Positions 1 through 6,643 of a stretch of DNA of 64,000 bases are shown here, in pieces. Numbering within the stretch: the first letter of the stretch is position 1; every line of letters begins with the position of its first letter. Origin of the DNA: Castellaniella defragrans (GTDB lineage Bacteria > Pseudomonadota > Gammaproteobacteria > Burkholderiales > Burkholderiaceae_B). The translations under genes and the position numbers were made by a program. The notes beneath the pieces were generated by a model, which saw only the letters and a program-made list of their open reading frames with translations, had not been told where the DNA came from and searched no databases. The DNA is taken from NCBI RefSeq assembly GCF_014203015.1, contig NZ_JACHIB010000003.1, positions 1-64,000 of the forward strand, given 5' to 3'.

Positions 1-94
1 GACCAAGAGCGCCGAGGCCATCCTCGCGAAAGTCGCGCGTGCAAGAGCGGCCACAGCTGGGTATAAATAATCGTATTAATAAAACACCACACTA
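1..94 (+). mobile_element. End of an IS630-family insertion sequence
   Basis: The window opens inside an insertion sequence. The last 22 codons of its transposase end at a TAA at 68-70, and about 22 bp of AT-rich terminal sequence follow. The boundary is placed at the TA dinucleotide at 93-94, where the reading frame of the adjacent VOC gene stops making sense. IS630/Tc1-type elements insert into and duplicate TA. The other end of the element lies outside the window, so family and boundary rest on the protein tail and the junction. Confidence 0.55.
2..70 (+). CDS. IS630-family transposase, C-terminal fragment
   Basis: An open frame enters from the left edge and ends TKSAEAILAKVARARAATAG then YK and a stop. 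This resembles the tail of IS630-family transposases, which finish with a W/F-x-K-(S/T)-A-(E/D)-x-I-L-x-K-V pattern after the DDE domain. Only 22 residues are visible, so the catalytic residues cannot be checked. Its right end truncates the neighbouring VOC gene on the opposite strand. Confidence 0.5.
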   Translation, partial: TKSAEAILAKVARARAATAGYK

Positions 95-332
95 GGCTGA
101 ATTCCGTGGCGCTGGCCGAACTCAGCGGTAGTCCGGAATCTTTCGCCAGACTCGCACGCGGCCAGACCGCCAGCTTCAATCCCGGCTGCAGGTCGAAAAA
201 CGCAACTGCGCCGTCCTCGAATTCTTCACCGATGATGCCCTCGGTCGCCAGCCCCAAGCCATCCCGGTAGAACCGCAGGGACCGTTCCAGGTCATCGACG
301 CCCAGGGTAATGACGGTGACGCGTGGTTTCAT
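95..332 (-). pseudogene. VOC-family (glyoxalase/bleomycin-resistance-like) protein, 3' end lost to an IS
   Basis: Read on the minus strand from an ATG at 330-332, the protein begins MKPRVTVITLGVDDLERSLR and continues with FYRDGLGL. This is the first beta-alpha-beta-beta unit of a vicinal-oxygen-chelate domain. About 79 residues are VOC-like, up to SATEFSL. At the TA at 93-94 the frame runs into IS630 terminal sequence and the rest of the domain (normally about 120-140 residues in total) is missing. The metal site cannot be complete, so the gene is probably inactive. The substrate is unknown. Confidence 0.7.
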
Positions 333-338
333 GGCTGG

Positions 339-983
339 CTACCTCGTGGTTGATTCGAATCGATCCCAGTCGAAGGCAGGTCCCGGATCGGTCTTCCGTC
401 CCGGCGCGATATGCTCGTGCCCCCGCACCGCCCGGATCGGATGTCGGGCCCGGATCGCCGCCGCCAGCGCGGCCAGCCGTTCGTACTGCGCATCCGTATA
501 GGCCAGCGTGTCCGTGCCTTCCAGTTCGATCCCGACGGAAAAGTCGTTGCAGCGCTCCCGTCCTTCGAAGGACGACACCCCCGCATGCCAGGCCCGCAGC
601 ACCGTGGGCACGAATTGCACGATCGTCCCGTCGCGGCGGATGAGGAAATGGGCGGAGACCCGCATGTCGCGGATGTTTTCGAACCAGGAGTGGGATGAGA
701 TGTCCAGGCGGTTCTGGAAGAAATCGATGATGGCGTCGCCCGTGAACACGCCGGGCGGCAGGCTGATGTTGTGGATCACCAGCAGGTAGGGGTCCTCGCC
801 GTCGGGACGCTGGTCGTGGTTGGGGGAGGGGCGGCGTAGGATGCCGGGGGCAACCGTGCGGTGGCCGGTGCTGTCCACAGGCGGTGGATCCATCGCCTCC
901 CCGGCGCTTCCGGTCAGCCAGCCATCCGGCCCGATGGACAGGGACAGTCCCGGCGCGGGCTCGGAGGGCGCGCCCGCCGTCAT
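339..983 (-). CDS. ampD: AmpD, 1,6-anhydro-N-acetylmuramyl-L-alanine amidase
   Basis: This 214-residue zinc amidase (Amidase_2 fold) cleaves the lactyl-L-alanine bond of anhydromuropeptides in cytoplasmic peptidoglycan recycling. Loss of AmpD derepresses AmpC beta-lactamase in species with AmpR. The predicted zinc ligands are H71 (in VIHNIS), H189 (in RGHEHIAPGR) and D199. K197 sits two residues before the aspartate, as the catalytic lysine does in the family. The spacing H189 to D199 matches the known ligands. The first 50 or so residues are a family-variable extension. The ATG directly abuts the TAA of the upstream PP0621-type gene, indicating an operon. Confidence 0.93.
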   Translation of the reverse strand: MTAGAPSEPAPGLSLSIGPDGWLTGSAGEAMDPPPVDSTGHRTVAPGILRRPSPNHDQRPDGEDPYLLVIHNISLPPGVFTGDAIIDFFQNRLDISSHSWFENIRDMRVSAHFLIRRDGTIVQFVPTVLRAWHAGVSSFEGRERCNDFSVGIELEGTDTLAYTDAQYERLAALAAAIRARHPIRAVRGHEHIAPGRKTDPGPAFDWDRFESTTR

Positions 984-1232
984 TTATTTCCCCAGGCCGA
1001 GCCGGGCGTGTTCCGCGCAGCACCAGGTCTTGCCCTGGCTCTGGTAGGCCTCGGAGCGGGGCAGGTAGATGCGGCAGTGGGCGCAGCGGACCATGGTTTC
1101 GGACGCGGTGCGCGCGTCGTCGGCCTGCCGGCGGGCGGCGGCCTGGCGCGCCTGGGCCTTCTGGTGGCTCAGGACGCGGGAGACGAACAGGACGGCCAGG
1201 ATGATGACCGCCCAGAGCAGGAATTTACCCAA
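984..1232 (-). CDS. PP0621-family small membrane-anchored protein
   Basis: An 82-residue protein with one N-terminal membrane segment (about residues 3-20, rich in L/I/V/A), a charged A/R/Q-rich linker, and a C-terminal Cys module with C49 and C52 in CAHC and C73-C74. This is the layout of the conserved PP0621 family, whose function is unknown. The paired cysteines suggest a small zinc-binding domain on the cytoplasmic side. The start overlaps the stop of the CcsA/YpjD-type gene by 8 bp and the stop abuts ampD, so the three are probably co-transcribed. The same trio is common in betaproteobacteria. Confidence 0.8.
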   Translation of the reverse strand: MGKFLLWAVIILAVLFVSRVLSHQKAQARQAAARRQADDARTASETMVRCAHCRIYLPRSEAYQSQGKTWCCAEHARLGLGK

Positions 1233-2076
1233 GTGTGCCTCGTTGCAGGATGACTTCCAGGACGAACCGGCTGCCCGTGTAGGACAGCAGCAGGAAGGCG
1301 AAGCCGGCCAGCGTCCAGCGCAGGGCGATGCGGCCGCGCCAGCCCTGGATGTGGCGCCCCGCCAGCAGCACGCCGAAGGTGACCCAGGACAGCAGCGTGA
1401 AGACGGTTTTGTGGTCCATGGGCAGGGCGTGGCCGCCCAGGCGCAGGGACACGATGATGCCGGTCAGGACGGTGAGCGTGAGCACGCCGAAGCCGATCCA
1501 GATCAGGCGGAACAGCAGTTGTTCCAGGGTCAGCAGCGGCGGCATGGCGCCCATGGCGCGGCCGATGGCGCCCTGTTCGCCGGCGGATTCGATGGGGCGG
1601 TGCAGGTGGCGGTCCAGCACGGTCATCAGCATGGCGTGCAGCGCGGCGACGGTGATCAGGCCGTAGGCCGTCATGGCGATCAGCAGGTGCACGCGCAGCC
1701 AGTCGTTGCTGGCGTGGGGCACCAGGTAGCCCTGCGGGAACACGGCGGCCAGCAGGCTGACCAATGCCGCGATGGGCAGCAGCAGGAGCAGCAGGCTGTC
1801 CAGGCGCAGCAGGAAATTTTCGATCCAGAAGACGATCATGCCCAGCCACATGGCGGTGGACAGGGCCAGCGCCCAGCTGAGATACAGGCCGTCGGACGCC
1901 AGCACGGCGGTCGCAAGGCCGACGCCGTGCAGGGCGATGGCGCCCAGCAGGCAGCTGCGGCCGATGGTGCCGGTGGGGCGGACATCGCTCGCCCGCGCGA
2001 TGGGACGCCACAGGGCCAGGCCCAGCACGGCATAGGCCAGCGCGGCAAGCAAGTGAAATACAATGCTGACTGACAT
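1225..2076 (-). CDS. ccsA: CcsA/YpjD-type cytochrome c assembly membrane protein
   Basis: A 283-residue polytopic protein starting MSVSIVFHLLAALAYAVLGL with about eight hydrophobic segments. It belongs to the CcsA/CcmC-like assembly-protein superfamily, and its position beside ffh matches YpjD/CorE-like proteins. A tryptophan-containing loop (LYLSWALALSTAMWLG) and conserved histidines (H64-type and HKTVFTLLSWVTFG) resemble haem-handling proteins, but a classic WWD motif is not evident. A real role in haem delivery is therefore uncertain. The ATG at 2076 was chosen because an upstream in-frame start would add a polar stretch before the first helix. It is divergent from ffh. Confidence 0.75.
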   Translation of the reverse strand: MSVSIVFHLLAALAYAVLGLALWRPIARASDVRPTGTIGRSCLLGAIALHGVGLATAVLASDGLYLSWALALSTAMWLGMIVFWIENFLLRLDSLLLLLLPIAALVSLLAAVFPQGYLVPHASNDWLRVHLLIAMTAYGLITVAALHAMLMTVLDRHLHRPIESAGEQGAIGRAMGAMPPLLTLEQLLFRLIWIGFGVLTLTVLTGIIVSLRLGGHALPMDHKTVFTLLSWVTFGVLLAGRHIQGWRGRIALRWTLAGFAFLLLSYTGSRFVLEVILQRGTLG

Positions 2077-2170
2077 AGTCCTATCGGTGTCCGGCGCGCA
2101 GGGCCGCGCCCCAAAAGCATCCATTTTATGCGCTGGCCGACGGATCAACCAGTTTTACGGATACGGCATC

Positions 2171-3589
2171 ATGCTCGATAACCTGACATCCCGCCTGTCG
2201 CGCATCGTCAAGACCATGCGCGGCGAGGCCCGCCTGACCGAAGCCAACACCCAGGAGATGCTGCGCGAGGTCCGCATGGCGCTGCTGGAGGCCGACGTGG
2301 CGCTGCCGGTGGTGCGCGATTTCGTGGCGCGGGTGAAGGAAGCCGCTCTGGGGCAGGAGGTCGTGGGCAGCCTGAACCCGGGCCAGGCGCTGGTCGGGGT
2401 GGTGCACAAGGAACTGACCGCCCTGATGGGGGGCGACCTGGGCGCCGCGGCGGGCGAGCTGTCGCTGGCGGCCCAGCCGCCGGCCGTGATCCTGATGGCC
2501 GGCCTGCAGGGCGCGGGCAAGACCACCACCGTCGGCAAGCTGGCCAAGTGGCTGTCCGAGGGCAATCACGTCCAGTACGGCCGCAAGACCGGCCGCAAGA
2601 AGGTCCTGGTGGTCAGCGCGGACGTCTACCGTCCGGCCGCCATCGACCAGCTGAAGACCGTGGCCGCCCAGGTGGGCGTCGATTTCCTGCTGACCGAGCC
2701 CACGCAGAAGCCGCAGGACATCGCCCGCGACGCCCTGGACCACGCCAGGCGCCATCACTACGACGTGCTGATCGTCGACACGGCGGGGCGCCTGGGCATC
2801 GACCAGGCGATGATGGACGAGATCTGCGATTTGCACGCGCTGCTCTCGCCGATCGAGACGCTGTTCGTGGTGGACGCGATGCAGGGTCAGGACGCGGTCA
2901 ACGTGGCGCGCGCCTTCTCCGATGCGCTGCCGCTCACGGGCGTGGTGATGACCAAGCTGGACGGCGATGCGCGCGGCGGCGCGGCGCTGTCGGTGCGCCA
3001 GGTCACCGGCAAGCCGCTGAAGTTCGTCGGCGTGTCGGAAAAGCTCGACGGCCTGGAGCCCTTCCATCCCGAACGCATGGCCCAGCGCATCCTGGGCATG
3101 GGCGACATCGTGTCGCTGGTCGAGCAGGCCCAGAAGAACATCGACATCGCCGAGGCGCAGAAGCTCGCCGCCCGCATGAAGTCCGGCGACCGCTTCGACC
3201 TGAACGATTTCCGCGACCAGCTGCAGCAGGTGAAGAAGCTGGGCGACATGGGCTCGCTGCTGGAAAAGCTGCCGGCGCAGTTCGCCCAGGCGGCGGCCCA
3301 GGTGCAGGGCGGTCAGGCGGAAAAGCAGCTCGCCCGTACGGAAGGCATCCTGAATTCCATGACGCCGCTGGAACGCGCCAAGCCCGAACTCATCAAGGCC
3401 TCGCGCAAGCGCCGCATCGCCGCGGGCTCGGGCGTCCCGGTCCAGGAAGTCAACCGCCTGCTCAAGCAGTTCGAGCAGATGCAGGGCATGATGAAGCAGA
3501 TGAAGAAGGGCGGCATGGCGAAGATGATGCGCGCCATGGGCGGCCTGAAGGGCCTGGGCGGATTCGGCCGGGGCGGCGGTTTCCGCTGA
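2171..3589 (+). CDS. ffh: Ffh, signal recognition particle GTPase (SRP54)
   Basis: The 472-residue SRP GTPase binds 4.5S RNA and signal peptides of nascent inner-membrane proteins and docks with FtsY. The N domain (about 1-100) starts MLDNLTSRLSRIVKTMRGEA. The G domain has its P-loop at about 111-119 (GLQGAGKTT), the DTAGRL switch motif, and TKLDGDARGG. The Met-rich M domain (about 330-472) contains SRKRRIAAGSG, the RNA-binding helix, and ends in a Gly/Phe-rich tail. Length is normal. The start is the ATG preceding LDNL, and an upstream in-frame ATG gives non-conserved sequence. It is divergent from the ccsA-like gene and convergent with bfr. Confidence 0.97.
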   Translation: MLDNLTSRLSRIVKTMRGEARLTEANTQEMLREVRMALLEADVALPVVRDFVARVKEAALGQEVVGSLNPGQALVGVVHKELTALMGGDLGAAAGELSLAAQPPAVILMAGLQGAGKTTTVGKLAKWLSEGNHVQYGRKTGRKKVLVVSADVYRPAAIDQLKTVAAQVGVDFLLTEPTQKPQDIARDALDHARRHHYDVLIVDTAGRLGIDQAMMDEICDLHALLSPIETLFVVDAMQGQDAVNVARAFSDALPLTGVVMTKLDGDARGGAALSVRQVTGKPLKFVGVSEKLDGLEPFHPERMAQRILGMGDIVSLVEQAQKNIDIAEAQKLAARMKSGDRFDLNDFRDQLQQVKKLGDMGSLLEKLPAQFAQAAAQVQGGQAEKQLARTEGILNSMTPLERAKPELIKASRKRRIAAGSGVPVQEVNRLLKQFEQMQGMMKQMKKGGMAKMMRAMGGLKGLGGFGRGGGFR

Positions 3590-3613
3590 CCGGTCCGCTC
3601 CGGTTTGCCCGAT

Positions 3614-3633
3614 CCCAGCCGAATCAGGCTGGG
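3614..3633. terminator. Hairpin between convergent ffh and bfr
   Basis: CCCAGCC, a 6-nt loop GAATCA, then GGCTGGG forms a perfect 7-bp stem, 25 bp after ffh and about 90 bp beyond the bfr stop. There is no T-tract on either strand, so it may act as a bidirectional, weak or Rho-assisted terminator. The rest of the 131-bp gap is G-rich without an open frame. Confidence 0.5.
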
Positions 3634-3720
3634 CGGACTGGGTCCGGTGGACCGGGCCTGATGGGCCGGGCTGAGGGCCTGGATCGAGGGGTCGGGTTGG
3701 CGGATCGGCGGCCTGGCGGA

Positions 3721-4185
3721 TCAGGTCTGCGACTGCAGGTAGTTCTGCAGGCCGATCTTCTCGATCAGGCCGAGCTGCTTTTCCAGCCAGTAGGCGTGGT
3801 CGGACTCGGTGTCGTGCAACTGCTGCAGCAGCAGGTCGCGGGTGACGTAGTCCCCGTGGGTCTCGCAGATCGCGATGCCTTCGCGCAGGGACGCGCGCAC
3901 TTCGTATTCCAGCGCCAGGTCGGCGCGCAGCATGCCGGGCACGTCCGTGCCCGCCGTGAAGGCGTCGGGCCGCATGTCGGGCTCGCCTTCGAGCATCAGC
4001 AGGCGCTGCAGCAGGCTGTCGGCGTGCTGGGTTTCTTCCTGCATTTCATGGTCGCTGCGGGCGTGGAGCTTGGTCAGGCCCATGTCCAGGTAGCGGCGCG
4101 AATGCAGGAAATACTGGTCGCGCGCCGCGAGCTCGCCGCGCAGCTGTTTCGTGAGGTAGGCGATGACTTCGGGGTGGCCTTGCAT
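3721..4185 (-). CDS. bfr: Bacterioferritin-family ferritin lacking the haem ligand
   Basis: A 154-residue iron-storage protein of the ferritin four-helix family, starting [20 protein letters not shown] and ending [15 protein letters not shown]. Ferroxidase residues are visible: E18, E51, H54, the glutamate in ALEYE, and E/H in TESDHA. In E. coli Bfr the haem is held between subunits by Met52 in DEMKHAD. Here the aligned stretch is EETQHAD, with threonine at position 52, so this subunit probably does not bind haem. Such subunits can form mixed 24-mers with a Met-containing partner. No second bfr lies nearby. The gene stands alone. Confidence 0.9.
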   Translation of the reverse strand: MQGHPEVIAYLTKQLRGELAARDQYFLHSRRYLDMGLTKLHARSDHEMQEETQHADSLLQRLLMLEGEPDMRPDAFTAGTDVPGMLRADLALEYEVRASLREGIAICETHGDYVTRDLLLQQLHDTESDHAYWLEKQLGLIEKIGLQNYLQSQT

Positions 4186-4298
4186 GGTGCGCCTTTGGGT
4201 GCGTGTTGCTGGTGGTTGAAGTATGCCATGCCTGGGGAGGATCTAGGATTGAGGCATCTCTCCACCTCGCGGCCTGCATGCCGCTCGGATTCGTCTGG

Positions 4299-4328
4299 CA
4301 TGGGACAGTCCGCGGGGACTGTCCCATG
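4299..4328. repeat. Perfect 13-bp inverted repeat (REP-like palindrome) after thiS
   Basis: CATGGGACAGTCC, a 4-nt loop GCGG, then GGACTGTCCCATG. The stem is perfect over 13 bp and lies 8 bp beyond the thiS stop in the gap before bfr. It could terminate the trmB-pip-thiS transcript without a T-tract. GGGACAGTCC-type palindromes occur repeatedly in some Alcaligenaceae genomes (from memory), so it may be a member of a dispersed intergenic family. Confidence 0.7.
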
Positions 4329-4335
4329 TCCCGCC

Positions 4336-4542
4336 TCATCCCCCCCCCACTGCCACGACGATCTCGATCCGGTCGCCCTCGGCCAGCGGGGCCTGGGCGT
4401 GCTGGCTGCGGGGCACGATGTCGCCGTTGCGTTCCACCGCGATGCGCTTGCCCTCGTAGCCCAGGCGGACCACCAGGTCGTGGACGGTGCGCACGCCGTC
4501 CAGGGCGGTTTCGGTGCCGTTCAGCAGGATGTTCAGGCTCAT
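4336..4542 (-). CDS. thiS: ThiS, sulfur carrier protein for thiamine synthesis
   Basis: A 68-residue ubiquitin-fold sulfur carrier. ThiF adenylates its C-terminal glycine, which becomes a thiocarboxylate donating sulfur for the thiazole ring of thiamine. The protein begins MSLNILLNGTETALDG and ends EIVVAVGGG. The essential C-terminal Gly-Gly is present with one extra Gly. These codons come from a run of nine G on the coding strand immediately before the TGA, so the tail depends on the length of that tract. It is the last gene of the trmB-pip-thiS run, 12 bp after pip. Confidence 0.88.
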   Translation of the reverse strand: MSLNILLNGTETALDGVRTVHDLVVRLGYEGKRIAVERNGDIVPRSQHAQAPLAEGDRIEIVVAVGGG

Positions 4543-4554
4543 GGCGTGGTCTCC

Positions 4555-5493
4555 TCAATCGCCGGCGTAGCGGTCGGTGGCGGCCAGCAGCTGCACCAGG
4601 ATGCCGGGTTCGTCGAAGGCGTGGCCGGCGTCCGGGATCATGCGGAATTCCGCCCGCGGCCATGCGCGATGCAGGTCCCAGGCCGATTTCGCCGGCGTGC
4701 AGGCGTCGTAGCGGCCCTGCACGATCACGCCGGGAATGTCGGCCAGCCTGTGCGCGTCGCGCAGCAGCTGGCCTTCTTCCATGAAACCCCGGTTCACGAA
4801 ATAGTGATTCTCGATGCGGGCGAAGGCCAGCGCCGCCTGGTCGGCGGCGTGCGCCTGATGGTGCGCCGGATTGGGCAGCAGGCTGATGGTGTGGCTTTCC
4901 CACTGGGTCCAGGCGTGCGCGGCCTGCAGCTGTGCCAGGGGATCCTCGCCCGTCAGGCGGCGGTGGTAGGCGGCCATCAGGTCGTCGCGCTCGGCCTCGG
5001 GGATCGGGGCCAGGTAGCCTTCCCACAGATCGGGGAACAGCCAGGACGCGCCTTCCTGGTAGAACCAGCGCAACTCCGCCTGGCGCAGCAGGAAGATGCC
5101 GCGCACGATCAGGGCGTGCACGCGCTCCGGATGGGTCTCGGCGTAGGCCAGCGCCAGGGTCGAGCCCCAGGAGCCGCCGAACACCACCATCCTGTCCGCG
5201 TGCAGGACTTCGACACGCAGGCGCTCGATGTCGGCGACCAGATCCCAGGTGGTGTTGTGCTCGATGTCGGCCGAGGGCGTGGACCGGCCGCAGCCGCGCT
5301 GGTCGAACAGCAGGATGTTGTAGCGCTCGGGATCGAAGAGCCGGCGGTGGGCGGGCGAACAGCCCGCGCCCGGCCCGCCGTGCAGGAACACGACCGGCCG
5401 GCCCTGGGGATTGCCGCACAGTTCCCAGTAGACGCGGTGGCCGTGGCCGGCGTCCATGAAGCCTTGCGCATAGGGTGCGATCTCGGGGTACAT
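4555..5493 (-). CDS. pip: Proline iminopeptidase (alpha/beta hydrolase)
   Basis: A 312-residue serine aminopeptidase (family S33) that releases N-terminal proline from peptides in the cytoplasm. Visible features are the oxyanion region VVFLHGGPGAGCSP, the DQRGCGRSTP motif, the nucleophile elbow GGSWGS with S108, and the acid and histidine in GRYDACTP and PDAGHAFDEPG. Length is typical. The ATG overlaps the trmB stop by one base (TGATG), so translation is coupled to trmB. Minor sequence divergence cannot separate it from other S33 peptidases. Confidence 0.92.
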   Translation of the reverse strand: MYPEIAPYAQGFMDAGHGHRVYWELCGNPQGRPVVFLHGGPGAGCSPAHRRLFDPERYNILLFDQRGCGRSTPSADIEHNTTWDLVADIERLRVEVLHADRMVVFGGSWGSTLALAYAETHPERVHALIVRGIFLLRQAELRWFYQEGASWLFPDLWEGYLAPIPEAERDDLMAAYHRRLTGEDPLAQLQAAHAWTQWESHTISLLPNPAHHQAHAADQAALAFARIENHYFVNRGFMEEGQLLRDAHRLADIPGVIVQGRYDACTPAKSAWDLHRAWPRAEFRMIPDAGHAFDEPGILVQLLAATDRYAGD

Positions 5494-6245
5494 CAGACCG
5501 TCTCCGGTGAAGATGCGGCGTCCGCCGGGGCGCGCCGCGTGAACATCAGGTCCCAGACCCCGTGGCCCAGGCGCAGACCGCGGTTCTCGAACTTGGTCAG
5601 CGGACGGTAGTCGGGGCGCGGCGCGTAGTCCGCGCAGGTGTTCTGCAGCGACGGCTCCGCCGACAGGACTTCCAGCATCTGCTGGGCGTAGTGTTCCCAG
5701 TCCGTGGCGCAGTGCAGGTAGGCGCCGGGCGCCATGCGGCTGCTCAGCAGCGCGACGAATGCCGGCTGGATCAGGCGGCGCTTGTGATGGCGCTTCTTCG
5801 GCCAGGGGTCGGGGAAGTAGATGTGCACGCCGGCGAGCGACCCCGGCGCGATCATGTCGCGCAGCACCTCGACCGCGTCGTGCTGGATGATGCGGATGTT
5901 GTCCAGTCCGCTTTCGTGGATGCGCTTGAGCAGCGCGCCCACGCCGGCGTTGAAGACTTCAACCCCCAGGAAGTTGTCGCCGGGGCGGGCCTGCGCGATC
6001 TTCTGGGTGGTCTCGCCCATGCCGAAGCCGATCTCCAGGATCACCGGCGCCGTCCGCCCGAAGGCCGCCGACAGGTCGATGGGCGTGTCCTGATAGCGGA
6101 TCGACCAGCGCGGCAGCCACTCGGCGATCGCCTGTTCCTGGCTGGGGGTGATGTGGGCGCGGCGATGGACGAAGCTGCGGATGTGCGTGCTGCCCGACGG
6201 AGTCTGGGCCGTGACGATGGGCGGGGGGGATTTGGGCAGGTTCAA
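5493..6245 (-). CDS. trmB: TrmB, tRNA (guanine-46-N7)-methyltransferase
   Basis: A 250-residue SAM-dependent methyltransferase that makes m7G46 in the tRNA variable loop. Key signatures are [13 protein letters not shown] (SAM binding), [17 protein letters not shown] (the family's FPDPWxKxRH motif) and a C-terminal [11 protein letters not shown] variable 35-40-residue N-terminal region precedes [12 protein letters not shown]. The assigned start is a TTG at 6245 because no ATG or GTG precedes the conserved region in frame. The true start is therefore uncertain. It heads the trmB-pip-thiS run and is divergent from the tRNA-Gly gene. Confidence 0.93.
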   Translation of the reverse strand: MNLPKSPPPIVTAQTPSGSTHIRSFVHRRAHITPSQEQAIAEWLPRWSIRYQDTPIDLSAAFGRTAPVILEIGFGMGETTQKIAQARPGDNFLGVEVFNAGVGALLKRIHESGLDNIRIIQHDAVEVLRDMIAPGSLAGVHIYFPDPWPKKRHHKRRLIQPAFVALLSSRMAPGAYLHCATDWEHYAQQMLEVLSAEPSLQNTCADYAPRPDYRPLTKFENRGLRLGHGVWDLMFTRRAPADAASSPETV

Positions 6246-6331
6246 AATGCTGGTAAAATGTCGGGCTGCAAGGGACTTGGTGAATCCTCGATTTTACCAA
6301 CGAATCCTTGCCGTCATCGATCCTCCTCGAT

Positions 6332-6405
6332 GCGGGCGTAGTTTAATGGTAAAACTTGTGCTTCCCAAGCATACGTCGTGGGTTCGATTCCCATCGCCCG
6401 CTCCA
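6332..6405 (+). tRNA. tRNA-Gly (anticodon CCC)
   Basis: A complete 74-nt cloverleaf including a templated CCA. The acceptor arm GCGGGCG pairs with CGCCCGC, the D arm contains TTTAATGGTAAAA, the anticodon loop is TTCCCAA giving anticodon CCC, and the T arm is GTGGGTTCGATTCCCAT. It closely matches other bacterial glycine CCC tRNAs. The ICE begins at its 3' end, and the gene is left intact. Confidence 0.96.
6376..6405 (+). other. attL: 3' end of tRNA-Gly used as ICE insertion site
   Basis: ICEs of the clc/PAGI-2 group integrate into the 3' end of tRNA-Gly genes. Here the integrase starts 239 bp after the tRNA and everything to its right is ICE-type. The left junction must therefore lie in the T arm or acceptor end of this tRNA. 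The exact core length cannot be fixed because the right copy (attR) is outside the window. Confidence 0.7.
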
Positions 6406-6418
6406 CCGCATCATTCTG

Positions 6419-6549
6419 TGGACTTCCGCAGAAGTCCAAGAGAGTCTGCAAGTCGTTGCCACACAAGGACTTTTCCTCTCTTTGACGTTCTGCCGCGGTC
6501 CACTGCGATCCGCCTACAGCCGGGACTTTTAAGTCCACAAACAAGTCCA
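6419..6549 (+). repeat. AAGTCC/GGACTT repeats between attL and the integrase gene
   Basis: TGGACTTC-CGCA-GAAGTCCA (6419-6438) is an 8-bp-arm dyad. Further copies of the same core follow: GGACTTTT at 6467-6474 and 6523-6530, and AAGTCCA at 6531-6537 and 6543-6549. Repeats clustered beside an att site and upstream of a tyrosine recombinase gene are what arm-type integrase or excisionase sites look like. They could also control the integrase promoter. No open frame occupies 6406-6643. Confidence 0.55.
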
Positions 6550-6643
6550 TTTTTGCGGGCGCGGCTGATTCCGCATTGTTGATGGAGGGGCGAGGTCGAC
6601 GTGACCAGCATCTGGTTCCTGACTCATGTTCAGGAGCAAGAGC

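Noticed and set aside
1069..2073. 334-codon plus-strand frame rich in Gln, Gly and His over the CcsA-like gene
   Set aside because: It is the complement of a hydrophobic gene, which yields such composition. The membrane protein on the minus strand is credible.
2548..5610. 1020-codon plus-strand open frame across ffh, bfr, thiS and pip
   Set aside because: It runs antisense or out of frame to well recognised genes, is rich in Arg/Gly/Pro from high-GC shadow coding, and matches nothing.
6626..6643. Integrase start 18 bp upstream (MFRSKS)
   Set aside because: No ribosome site there, while the ATG at 6644 has AGGAG at proper distance.
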